NCBI GenBank assembly: GCA_949825065.1
Contig: OX463849.1
Span: forward strand, 6,262,001 to 6,326,000
Direction: 5' to 3'
DNA length: 64,000 nt
Origin: Odontocerum albicorne
Taxonomy: Eukaryota > Arthropoda > Insecta > Trichoptera > Odontoceridae
Under the pieces are notes generated by a model that searched no databases, was not told where the DNA came from, and was given only the letters and a program-made list of their open reading frames with translations. The position numbers and the translations under genes were made by a program. Positions 41,536 through 52,286 of the stretch are shown here, one piece after another. Within the stretch, counting starts at the first letter, position 1. Each line of letters starts with the position of its first letter.

Positions 41536-42636
41536 AAAATATCCAAAACAGATACTTATGGTGTCTGCTTTGGAGATTTAGATTATGGTGTAAACCATAA
41601 TGTTTTATTTTTGAAATTATTTATTTGTTTACATAATAAACGGTACAATGTACTTTCTAACAAAAAAATAAAAAAGTTAGTAGCTAGTGCTCAACACATG
41701 AAGGACAGAATACATAAAAAAAATACTTTAAACAATTATAACAAAAACATCAGAAAGAAACAGTCATCAAATCGTACAAAATCACACGTTACCAACACAA
41801 CACGGGGCCGTCCACACACATCCATAATTTGTTATATAATTTTTCCATAGAAATGTGTCCTACTGTCTGGTAATTCTTGTTGGAACTCGAATGCTTATTG
41901 ATTCCGAGAGTTTCGGACAATCGATCATTCCATTCTCGAGTTTGAAAAGTACAATCAAGTCCGCTAATATTCGCCGATCAGAGAGACTAATCAAACAAAA
42001 AAATATAATTTATCGCATTCATTTTTAGACTTATTTTAACCGCAAATTGACGTGGTGTTAAGCCTTATATTATTAGACTCTCTGCAGTGCACTGGATTGT
42101 CAAATGGAGAGTCCATATATTTAAAATGTATTCTAATTAACTTCTTATCAAGGGGATGTACATAAACTTTAACGCGTGTATTCCCTTAAATGATATTCTT
42201 TATTTAAGAACACATAAAACAGTATTCATCTTAAGTAATAAATGTAAATTTTCATGGGATAACATCTCAAATCCAATTCTGGAGCGGAGATTGTACGCGA
42301 GACGCCAGAATGCAAACATCGTTGACTATTAGATTATGGGCGTCGGCAAGGATATAATGTAATACATAAAGAAGACTCCTGTTACATGCAAAGCACACTG
42401 CACATCCACGTTTAGACGTAAAATAATAGTTATCAGGAGTACCACTTGAATTATTTTCAAATTGATTTATTTATTTTTACATTTGATACATTTTAATCTA
42501 TTTACATGAAATAACAATTTAATTATTCATAGTCTAAATGTGGTTGTATTTTGCGTCGATGGTTTTCAACAAGGAAAATAAAATCTCTTTTTTATTAATT
42601 TATTGTGTCGCGTCTAGATTATTTTAACTCCATTTA
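41536..42636. other. No supported gene
   Basis: A 113-codon frame overlapping 41509-41850 is Asn/Lys-rich and unrecognised. The remainder is AT-rich with a GC-richer patch at 42280-42350. Confidence 0.4.
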
Positions 42637-42640
42637 TTAA

Positions 42641-43266
42641 CCCTTCCCTTACGGTGCTAAAATTGAAACGCGCGCTCCGGTGTTGGGTAGTGAGTACGCG
42701 ATCAAAAATTAGCGATTTTAAATCGGAAAAATAAGAACATTCATAGATAATCTCCTTAATTAATAATAATTGTAGTTAAAAATTATAATAATTGAGATTT
42801 ATTTGCTGAAAACATTAAAAAACCATCTGGCAACGCTCACGAAACGGGCGTACGTCTAATCTATTAGCAAGCCCAGAAGCAACTGCGGCGCGGAGCAGAA
42901 GTGGCTTACCCCGGCGTGGCTTACGCTTGCGACGATTGAGACAATTGAGCTCTTGGCAATTCAGTGGAGTATGCAAGAGTGAGATGCGAATATAGTGTCG
43001 CGCTTCCCGCATACTCTTCACCTATCGTCAAGACACAAGGTCGAGGCACTCACAGCGTTTAAATGCGAATTCGTTCCGATCTTCACAAAATACCCACGAT
43101 ATAGTCGATAAACTCTGATTATCATTAATATTATTTTTTAAATCAATGCGTAAATATACTATGGAGGAATACCTAAAATCTTAACCTTGTATTTATTATA
43201 TTTATAGAGATATTGATGGTTATTAGAAGCAACGTGTAGAAGATACCCAGCACAGGGAAGAAAAGG
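42641..43266 (+). mobile_element. piggyBac-type MITE, subfamily B
   Basis: 626 bp between TTAA at 42637-42640 and TTAA at 43267-43270. Ends are cccttcccttacggtgct and agcacagggaagaaaagg. It has the same length and interior order as the nested copy at 14978-15606, in opposite orientation. The 68-codon minus frame inside its GC-rich core is not a gene. Confidence 0.93.
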
Positions 43267-43734
43267 TTAAGGCTGATTTATGCCTGATTCCAAAATTTCT
43301 AGACTTTAGTATGTTTTCAATACAACAACTAGGCTGGTAAATGGTTTTCACAAATATATTCCCATATTGATTTAAAAAAATTTAAAAGTGTACACTGTCT
43401 TCAGTGTTGCGAACATTTTGATTTCAAACTTTGTCCCTTTGTATTTAAGTATCGTAATGTCTCTATTGTATCTTTCGGATATATACGTGAGGAGTGCTCC
43501 TTCGGAATTACTTACATGACCTATTTGATCAAATGCTTGTCTTTTACGTGAGGACTTCGAGTTCGATTTCTGATGACATCCAAAAAAAAGAGGATCTTAT
43601 TCCGATAATTTTTTGTCAGATAACATAACAATACTAGACTTAACTGCTCTAAACCCGAAGGCTCGATAAATGGGGCCAAATACAATATTGTATCGTATAA
43701 CATTTGCATTCTGCAAAAAAATACATTTTCTGTT

Positions 43735-43895
43735 TATTGCCATGTGGCAATCTCTTAAAATCAACAAGAATAGTGTTAAAAAGGTTTTAAGTGTAAACCA
43801 GACAGAAACCATTAAAAAAATTGGTTCCAAGGGAATCGAGCTCGAATTCTTCTGATCAGAAGGCAGGCGTATACCAACTAGTCCACGTAGGTACG
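43735..43895 (-). mobile_element. tRNA-derived SINE, minus strand
   Basis: On +: tattgccatgtggcaatctc (tail side), gtaaaccagacagaaacc (body), ggttccaagggaatcgagct (reverse B box) and ataccaactagtccacgtag (reverse A box). A weaker + strand head-like piece lies at about 43525-43575. Confidence 0.78.
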
Positions 43896-43979
43896 GTAAT
43901 TCTCCCGGCCACGTTCTTTAACATATCTGAATTTCCAGTATAATACAAACAAATAACTAATAATGGCGTAACCACGGTA

Positions 43980-44926
43980 CAGTAGTGCCCCGTTATCTGC
44001 GGGAGATTTCATGCCTCCCCGCGGATTGCTAAATCCGCGCACCCCTTCTAAATTACCGTATATACTGAAGTACACCTATACAAGATAGCCGTTTTCTGTA
44101 AATACACTTTATTCTTTCGTTACCGTTACCTTTGTTTTTGTATGTAAATAGAATAGTTTATTTTCTGTTAGTGTACTGTATACAGTATAATAAATAAATA
44201 ATGCACATTATTAAATAATACAAATAATTATATAATGTACTCTACTCTCATTTCTTATATTCTCTTATTGTGTCATGATTATATCGTAGCAAATCAGTAT
44301 CTACGTGATTATATGAAACAAGGTGAATCATGTAGGCTTTGTGCTAATTAGGTTACCCCTGATTTTTTACGAGACTCTAAATAGTAATTTATTTTCGGTT
44401 TTGGTTCATTGAGATTACAAAAAAACGATGATAATTTTGATGATCAACTTCATCTTCTCCCTGGCTCCATCCCAACTCACTGTCTGCGAAGACTGTTGGG
44501 GTCAGCTCTCCTCGTCCTCACGTTGTATGCTCTTCTGTCCCGGACTACGTCCCCCAGGCCGTGCCTCTGCAACAGGTTATCTTTTTGCACCACCCATGAA
44601 TTCTTTGGTCTTCCTCTGGTTGTTATTCGAGGAAGATCCATGGAGATTGCCTGGTTCACAATGTGATCGCGTGCTCTGCATCCAACGTACCTATACCATC
44701 TCAATCGCCTCTCCTCCATCTTACTGTTGATGTCTGTAACACCTAGGCTTCCACGAATGCGTGAGATTTTTATTTTGTCTGATGATCAACTTCATATTAA
44801 TCATAAAATCTTTGGTAAACCTATCTTTATCGTTGGTGGCACTGATTCTGCGCGAGATGAAATAATGTACAATCGCGGGTAAGCGAAACCGCGGATAAAG
44901 ATCCCGTGGATAATTGGGAATAGCTG
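43980..44926. mobile_element. pogo/Tigger-like element, non-autonomous
   Basis: The left end is cagtagtgccccgttatctg preceded by TA. The right end, read inward, is cagctattcccaattatcca cggg. Both sides contain ccgcgga words near the tips, as in Tigger elements (CAGT...CCG.ATCCGCGG). The duplicated TA on the right appears mutated to CA. There is no transposase. A LINE-F fragment is inserted inside (44454-44779). Confidence 0.75.
44454..44779 (-). mobile_element. LINE-F fragment with 16-bp target duplication
   Basis: The minus strand reads ISRIRGSLGVTDINSKMEER, RLRWYRYVGCRARDHIVNQA, ISMDLPRITTRGRPKNSWVV, QKDNLLQRHGLGDVVRDRRA and NVRTRRADPNSLRRQ, then a stop. The perfect direct repeat tgatgatcaacttcat lies at 44438-44453 and 44780-44795. 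It is inserted in the pogo-like element. Confidence 0.95.
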
Positions 44927-44944
44927 CATTTAAATGAAACAATG

Positions 44945-45940
44945 AATTTTCAAAACTTCATAATTAATTCTCTACACCATCGTAATTATTTTATCCCAGC
45001 AACAACGTTTATAGTGTATAAAATCAAACGCATTTAATATTCTAACGAAGTTTCGTTGCATTTATATATTTCAACGGCAAAGTTAAATTTCCTTAATTAT
45101 ACCTGCAATTGTTGATCCAAGCACGTGCTTTCACTTTCCACCAAACAATGTGATTGACACGAGTAGAGGGGTGACAATGCTGCTCGTCAGTTCACTAGCT
45201 TTATAGTTCATGCAGAGAATAAATTTTACGGTTGTTTTAAGTAGGTCATCGTTCGCCGATATCGATCACAATGTTTTCCTTTTTGTTCATGTGGATTTAA
45301 TTCGTACTGTACCCTGGAAAAGCACTTCAATTAATTATCTGCATTGAAAGAAATTTCGTGGACATCGTAAAGGCTTCAAAAGAACCAGTGTATATAATAA
45401 TAATAAAAGCACAATTTATATAATGCCTTTTAAAGAGCAAACTCTCTTAAGAGAGTTCTAGCTCAAGATTTGAGCCCAATATTATTGACAGACTAAAAAT
45501 ATTTAAAAAAAAAACATTTAATTACGAGTATAATGATTTAAAAATAAAGTAAGAAACTTTTCCGCATCTGCATACGTATATGTTTAGAAACTTGTTCGCA
45601 TCTGCATATGTGTATGTTAAGAAAATTGTCCGCATCTGCATACATGTATGTTTAGAAACTTGTCCGCATCTGCATACGTGTATGTTTAGAAAAACATATT
45701 TGATTCAAACCCGTAGAAAACTTACTAAGAAAAGACGCACTACAAAGAAACCTTTGTAGACGTTCCGATATATGGAACCCATTCAAATTTGGGTGTAATG
45801 TAGTGTTAAGTGTTCATATAGAATCATAGATTTTGATTAAACCTTCCAAAGGGGTGTTTTAAGTACTTCCTAAATCAGCAAACGCCACACATATATTTTA
45901 GATTTGTAAACAGAAAGATCTATACAATTGAAATATATAT
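44945..45940. other. No supported gene
   Basis: AT-rich. It contains a perfect 18-bp palindrome aactctcttaagagagtt (45440-45457) and the 35-bp tandem repeat listed separately. Confidence 0.4.
45558..45698. repeat. 35-bp tandem repeat, 4 copies
   Basis: cgcatctgcatacgtgtatg followed by tttagaaacttgtc recurs four times at 34-35 bp spacing with minor changes. Confidence 0.9.
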
Positions 45941-45949
45941 ACATAGACA

Positions 45950-46690
45950 CATACAATCACGCCGTTCTCCGTCTAGACACAAATATTTCCTCTTTTAAAC
46001 ATCTATATGCCTTCCCATACAGATCCTAAAATTTTTCTCATTTTTACTTTTCCTTCTTTCAAAATATAATTAACTTGGTCTAACCACGCTTACCTTGGTA
46101 TTCTTTTACCACACTTACCAGACACATTTATACAATATATGTATTAGTCTTTCTAAGCATATTCGTCATACATGCCCGAACCATCAGAATGCTCTTCTTC
46201 ATCTTACTCAACACACCAGTCTTAAGTTCACATTCACTCCTTTTATCATGAAATATTCTGCCCTACATTGTTACTCGGTGTATTATTCTCAGTGCACGCA
46301 TTTGCACGCATCACGGCATATATTAAGCTCCTATCAGTCGTTTTTACTTTCACGTTTCAGTCCCATCCATTAAAGTTGGCACTAAAACACTGTTGTACAC
46401 TATCATCGTAGCAGATTTTAATACTATTGTAATGAAACAAATTTGTTTTCGCGCCCCGTTGACTTTGTTCCCTATCACATATATACCGCATTTAAGTTTC
46501 TTTAAACACTTTTCTATCACTATGATTTTAGATGTCTCTATATTCATTCTAAAATCTTTCTCTACGCATTTCTCATACAATTTAGTTATCAACATCTGTA
46601 ATATTCTCTCTGTTCTCTGCAAACATTTCCATGTCATCAGCATTCATCAATATATAGTACATTATTTCCATTCGTCGTTTGTATGCCACC
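45950..46690 (-). mobile_element. RTE-B with RT catalytic region, minus strand
   Basis: This is one of the longest RTE-B copies. On the minus strand ADDMEMFAENRENITDVDN (box at about 46633-46641) is the catalytic YADD segment, with Tyr changed. The thumb region follows in broken frames, then (V)SGKCGKR..AWLDQVNYILKEGKV and the usual 3' end (cacgccgttctccgtctaga on +). Multiple frameshifts. The upstream end abuts the foldback element at 46726. Confidence 0.8.
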
Positions 46691-46725
46691 CGTTGACCTC
46701 TGTAATTCCTTCACATATGAATATA

Positions 46726-47862
46726 CAGGGTGTCCTGTTACTCGATATCAAGCCGGTATTGAGGAAAAGGCCAGCTTATGATGGTTCAGAGTTTAAAAAA
46801 AATCTTGCAAAAGCCTTATACTCGTACTTTTCGAGTTATAGGCATTTTTTTTAATTGTGAAAGTAGCTACCCTGCACCAAATGTTTATACGCTGTGACTA
46901 CAAATTGCCATATTTTATGATTTTTATGGTTGTATCGCAATTCTAGATAGCCCTGCTATTAGTCGGAGTCCGTTATAAAACATAAAAAAACCTTCACGTT
47001 CGAAAATAAAAATGTTTTTGTCCGATCATAAAAATTAATATTTTTTATCAGCTAACTTTAACTCATCATACTGTAAAAGTAATGTAGTACGCTAACCTGG
47101 CAAGTTACATCAAAAGATGGATTGATTAGTCAAAATTTCAAAATGGTACAATACATACCTAATACTCTTTTAAAAATAATTTAAAAATATGAATTTCTGT
47201 ACAATGATAACACTTTTTAATAATCAAATTCAATAAGTTTGAGCGAGACAAACGATACAGCGCATGAACGAGCTAAAGTAAGACAGCTAGTGTCACCATT
47301 TGACATGAACTAGAGTGAAACAGATAGTCAACATTCGACGTAAAATAATATGAGACAAGTAGTGACGCCATATTGAAAAGTGTCATCATTAAATACAGTA
47401 ATTAATTTTTTTTTAATTATTTTTAAAGAAGTAGTAGGTTTGTATTGTACCATTTTGAAATCTTGACTAAACAGGCAATCTTTTGATGTAACTTGCCAGG
47501 CTAGCGTATTATATTATTTTTACAGTATGAGGAGTTAAAGTTAGCTGATAAAAAATATTAATTTTTATGATCGGACAAAAACAATTTTATTTTCGAACAT
47601 GAAGGTTTTTTTTTTGTTTTATATCGGACTCCGGCTAATATCAGGGATGTGTAGGATTGCGATACAACCATGAAATTCATAAAATATGGCAATTTGTAGT
47701 CACAACATATAAACATTTGACGCAGGGTAGATTCTTTCACAATTTTCAAAAAATGCCTATAACTCGAAAAGTATAAGGCAAGAATTTTTTTTTTAACTCT
47801 GAACCGTCATAAGCTGACCTTTTCCTCGATACTGGTTTGACATCGAGTTACAGGACACCCTG
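46726..47862. mobile_element. Foldback TIR element with CAGGGTGTCC ends (1137 bp)
   Basis: Outer ends are cagggtgtcctgttactcga and tcgagttacaggacaccctg, flanked by TA on both sides. The inverted arms extend from 46726 to about 47164 and from about 47434 to 47862 with a few indels (for example atggttgtatcgcaat / attgcgatacaaccat). The spacer of about 270 bp has no ORF. The TA duplication and TIRs suggest a Tc1/mariner-like or related DDE mobiliser. The exact superfamily is not settled. Confidence 0.88.
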
Positions 47863-48049
47863 TATGCAAATATTAAATAGCCTGGATTACATAATTCATC
47901 CTTGAATTACCCCTTTGGAAAATTCCCGAGTTAGAAATATATATTTTTTTTAAATATACTGACTTCTATCAAGTATCTTCAAAACAAGTATTTTTTTAAC
48001 GAGTTAAAAATCTCCTATATGGCAAGTACCCTCTCATATGGCGGAAAGA

Positions 48050-48275
48050 GATATTGATTAGCGAGTAGGAATGGGAAACAACGTAAATAGGATATGTAGT
48101 CAAACCATGCATTATCAATATCTGCTAAATGATGGTGCCCAACAGCTATTAGTGTCCACATTGATGTATGGGAGGGAATTATGGACGTGGAAAATGAATG
48201 GAAGGTGTCGAGTTAATGCGATGGAAAGGCGTGCACTGAGAAGAATATGTAACTTGTCTATGAATGACAAAATAA
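48050..48275 (+). mobile_element. RTE-B middle fragment
   Basis: The + strand reads QQLLVSTLMYGRELWTWKMN, GRCRVNAMERRALRRICNLS and MNDKIR, the LMYGSE.W.W......NA.E.RALR.ICG segment downstream of the RT palm. It is truncated at both ends. Confidence 0.8.
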
Positions 48276-48463
48276 GATATATATTTATTGAAAATAAATG
48301 TTATCGAAATACTAATAAGATTTATTCAGTTAATAAAATAAAAACTCTTTTCAACCTTAATATTTACTAGTTGCAACCCGTGAAATATTCACGGAAGTAA
48401 AACAAATTCTACATTTATGAAAATATACATTCATAAATGATAAATTTGTTTATATATATATAT

Positions 48464-48663
48464 NNNNNNNNNNNNNNNNNNNNNNNNNNNNNNNNNNNNN
48501 NNNNNNNNNNNNNNNNNNNNNNNNNNNNNNNNNNNNNNNNNNNNNNNNNNNNNNNNNNNNNNNNNNNNNNNNNNNNNNNNNNNNNNNNNNNNNNNNNNNN
48601 NNNNNNNNNNNNNNNNNNNNNNNNNNNNNNNNNNNNNNNNNNNNNNNNNNNNNNNNNNNNNNN
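48464..48663. other. Assembly gap (200 N)
   Basis: Exactly 200 N, preceded by a TATATATATATAT run (48450-48463). Any reading frame through it is meaningless. Confidence 0.99.
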
Positions 48664-48949
48664 TGACGTCTTTATTCTTTATATCTTACTTTCGTCATTA
48701 CTCTATCCATTTTCAAGTTCCTTTTACATTCGATAATGTATCACCAATACACTAATATGTATTGTCATTTTTGATAAAGGGCGGTTGCTTGCACATTATT
48801 TGACAACATCTTCAAAAAGTTTGTATAAGATTTATTTTTAACCTAAGAAAGTACGATCATATAACTTCATACCAGAAGGCACTGAACTGACTGAACGTGA
48901 GAAATAGACGCCAAATTTACATACCATATCTATTGTATAATACCCTTAA

Positions 48950-49490
48950 AAGTATCCCGCCGCCCCTTCTTATCTCGACGAAAATTTTCAGCGTCTTTCC
49001 GATCGTGAACTAGCGCCACGGTCAAACAGAGATTGTTTATTGGCCTTTCCAGTTCACCGCTCTTTTTTTTCTACGTCGTCCTTTATTGTCCATGCAGTGA
49101 TAATCTGAAATCAGTTACATACCAATGTTAGAGTTGCTTAGTCATTGGCATGCATTAAGAAGCGACTGAAAAAAACTCTTAATTTCGAGTCAGTAATATA
49201 ACTTGTTTTTTTCCTAATTTTATCTTTCCTCTCCACAATCCCTTCTTTTTCCTTTCATTGATGATATCTCACTTTATATAAAAATGAATGTTCGTGATTG
49301 TCCGTCTTTGTGGAGGTTGTGGGCGTATGCACACGTATATGTTCATGAATTTCGTGGGGATGGATAGCCATTTGAATGTATTTTGCGACCATGTAACTTG
49401 CTTCATTTACATTTATCTAGTTGCTTGGAAGAGATTGATGCCTGGCAATAAGCCCGCTAATTTGTATTTGTAATAAAAGTGTTAAACAAA
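48950..49490 (+). repeat. rep-C interspersed repeat, copy 3
   Basis: It carries the lead-in (aaaattttcagcgtctttcc), one 67-bp module (tcctttattgtccatgcagt), gaagcgactgaaaaaaactc, cattgatgatatctca, and the tail gttgcttggaagagattgat gcctggcaataag. This is the most complete unexpanded copy in the window. Confidence 0.82.
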
Positions 49491-49499
49491 TAAGTAAAT

Positions 49500-49700
49500 A
49501 TCTTTGAAATGTAACATACAACCCTTTGAATGATCTATGGTTACAAAATGCAACATTAAAATATGACAAAAGTATAATTTATCTTATCATATCACTTGTT
49601 CCTAAGTTTTACATCATTCCTATCCTTCCCTCTATTTTTCAAAATATTTATCTTTTGAATCAGTTTTCGTTACTTTCACTCAAATATTATTGCCTTTTAT
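49500..49700. other. No supported gene
   Basis: AT-rich linker before LINE-E. Short + frame unrecognised. Confidence 0.4.
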
Positions 49701-49705
49701 TTATT

Positions 49706-50615
49706 TAATTCGCGTAGACGGAGAACTCTCTAATGACGATCCAACACCAACCGGAGTAAGGCAAGGATATAGTTTAAGCCCATTTCTATTTAACTTGGCT
49801 ATGGATAAAATTATAGAAGAAGTAGCCGCCCTTACCTTGGATACAAGATGGGCAACAATACGCTAAACATTATATGCTATGCTGACGATGCCACCATCAC
49901 AGCGAAATCAGAGCAAGACCTGCAACAAATGCTACATCAATTCCACACTGCTTCCAAAAAATACAACATGTCTGTCTCCATCAGCAAGACTAAATGCATG
50001 ACTCTAGCCAGAGAGCAAGCTGGATGCAGTGTGGCGGTCAACGATACACCAATTGAACAAGTAACAAAATTTAAATACTTGGGTGCTAGCATAATGTGCA
50101 ATAATGACCTCTAAGGCGAAGTGCTTGAACAATCACAAAAGGCCGCAGCTATTTCCGGATATTTAAAAAACACTATCTGGAAAAACAAGTATATGAACAT
50201 CCAAAGCAAGGTGAGGATATACAAGACCTGTGTCCACCCCATAATGACACACAGCAGAATCCAGAGCCGACACTGTCAGAACCAAAAATCTCCTTCGAAC
50301 CAGCGAAATGAAGGTACTCAGGAGTATCGCTGGCAAAACCCTTCGTGATAGAGTACGAAACACAGAAATCCGAAGGATGTGCGAAGTTTAAGATACTGTC
50401 AGATGGGGACGACAGAGAAGAAGGTTCTGGAACGAACATGTATCCAGAATGGCGGGATCAAGAGCCGTAAGAATAGCCAGGGACAGTATCCCCCAAGCAA
50501 GCAGACCTCCAGGATGATTTACCAAAAGATGGAAAGACAGCTGGCAGTCGACGTCACAAGAGGGAAACAATGATGCAGGACCATAACAGGCCAACATGCC
50601 TAAAAGAAGAAGATT
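49706..50615 (+). pseudogene. LINE-E reverse transcriptase, longest copy
   Basis: Starts IRVDGELSNDDPTPTGVRQG then YSLSPFLFNLAMDKIIEEVA, which is the conserved RT motif with GVRQG.SLSP. A frameshift near 49830 leads into GYKMGNNTLNIICYADDATI, the catalytic box. It continues through SISKTKCMTLAREQAG and TKFKYLGASIMCNNDL, a stop at 50112-50114, SKVRIYKTCVHPIMT, and further shifts. The end matches 28682 (ggccaacatgcctaaaagaa). It extends about 220 bp further 5' than the 27929 copy. Confidence 0.9.
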
Positions 50616-50619
50616 AGTT

Positions 50620-51450
50620 TACTACGTTTAAGACTCGGTGATGAAGACCGATAGCCTATTTGAAATGAAATCAATTAGATTGGAAGATGTATTTGTATAA
50701 ACTTGTTAAAATGAATAAATAAAATTATAATGATATAAATATGTAAAAGCACCCTTTACCTAGCTGAGTATGTGGGATGTGTCACCCTTTGGAGTAAATC
50801 TGCAGAGCGTATAATGATGAAGATCAGCTCTCTCACAGGCTGCATTACATGGGATCCCAAAGAAATCTGTGGCAATCCATAAATCATGGCCCAGAACCAT
50901 GAAGGCAGCCTCCACTTTGTTAGGGAGGAAACTCGACAGACTCTAGTCAGCGGAAATATTTGATAAAAGTTTAATTTGAAAAACTTATTAAAATGTTTAG
51001 TTAGATAGTTATAGTGTCATCATCATCATTATCATCATCATCATTATCATCGCCATCATGCCATCTCCATTTTGAAATACGAAGAGAGAAAACATCTCTA
51101 CTTCTTTCTATCCTGTCACACCTGTTTTGCTTTTGATCATCATTATTGACGTTACTTGCTGAGCCTCGTAGTCAAGGTTAGCCTTAAACTTCTAAAGGAA
51201 AGGATAATGCTCTTAAAGCCTCTGTTTCAAACAAACTGGAACGAGTATTAATCTAGTTGGAAACTGGTTACGAAGCCTTACGTAATGAACTGTGAAAAAT
51301 GAAGAGATAACTGGAAAACAAATAGACATTTTTTGTTTTATATAATAAGAGTAAATTGGAACCCTTTTTAAAGCGTCATCAAATAGCTTCATTCAACCCC
51401 TCCACATTCATAAATCTTATAATTTATTTCACTTGATCCAACGGTTTTCT
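50620..51450. other. Mostly unrecognised; short (ATC)n and RTE-B remnant
   Basis: An ATC-rich microsatellite at 51012-51060 joins a minus-strand RTE-B 3' remnant at about 51050-51130 (atcatgccatctccattttg). The stretch 50760-50940 is less AT-rich and has no frame I recognise. Confidence 0.45.
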
Positions 51451-51736
51451 TACCAAATGTGTCCTCATGCATAAACAAATGTGGGGAAGCTCCAATTTAT
51501 AAAGCCGCTATCGCTACCTTCCCATCCTCACACTCTACACTATTACCGTACATTGTATGCTATTTAAATACACATCAAACACCGTGTACATCTTCTTCTT
51601 CTTCGCCAAACTCTGCCTTATTCTCTTTCATCTTGCGCGGCAGACGGTGTGTTGATGTTCCTAGGAGCTGGGTTCTGTCTAAAAATACCTTAACGTGCTC
51701 ATTTTCACCATACTTAACACATCATATTTTAGCTTA

Positions 51737-51930
51737 CTCTGTTGTTTGCTTACTTGATCCAACAATACTTTTTCCGTCATCCTATACCCCACACATTACT
51801 TATGCTAGTATATTAAATTGGTTCAATCAGTATTTATTTTCTCCTACGTTCAAAGTGTCTTAAAATACCTTAACGTGCTCATTTTCACGTGCTCTTACTT
51901 GATCCAACAATACTTTTTCGGTCATCCTAT
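51737..51930. repeat. Outlying 180-bp satellite unit and scrambled pieces
   Basis: One unit of the 52287-54270 array (ctctgttgtttgcttacttg to gtgctcattttca) is followed by re-joined fragments of the same unit (acttgatccaacaatact) and by three ggagctgggttct words at 51940-51975. Similar pieces appear at 51655-51720. Confidence 0.85.
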
Positions 51931-52286
51931 ACCCCTGGTTCTAGGAGCTGGGTTCTGGGAGCTGGGTTCTAGGGCGGGACAGGGTGATCGGGAGCACGCT
52001 GGATCTTGACAATGCTTACCAGGGCTGCTAGCATGTTGATTCATCCCTTTAGATATGTTCGCTAATATCATCGATGGCTAAATTCAGCGACATATCTGAG
52101 GTACAGGGGGCACCCATAAACATCATAAAGTGAAGACAACTAGTCAAATACTTCCTAAAAAATATACATAGATTATATTAATACTCCACACATACAGATG
52201 AAACAACAAAGGTAAAGGTGATCCCTGAAATCGCTAACAGAAGACGAAACACGTGGGCTTAACGTTATTATTATTTTGAACATAAA

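Noticed and set aside
48437..48736. 99-codon frame spanning the N run
   Set aside because: Most of it is N; it is a gap artefact.
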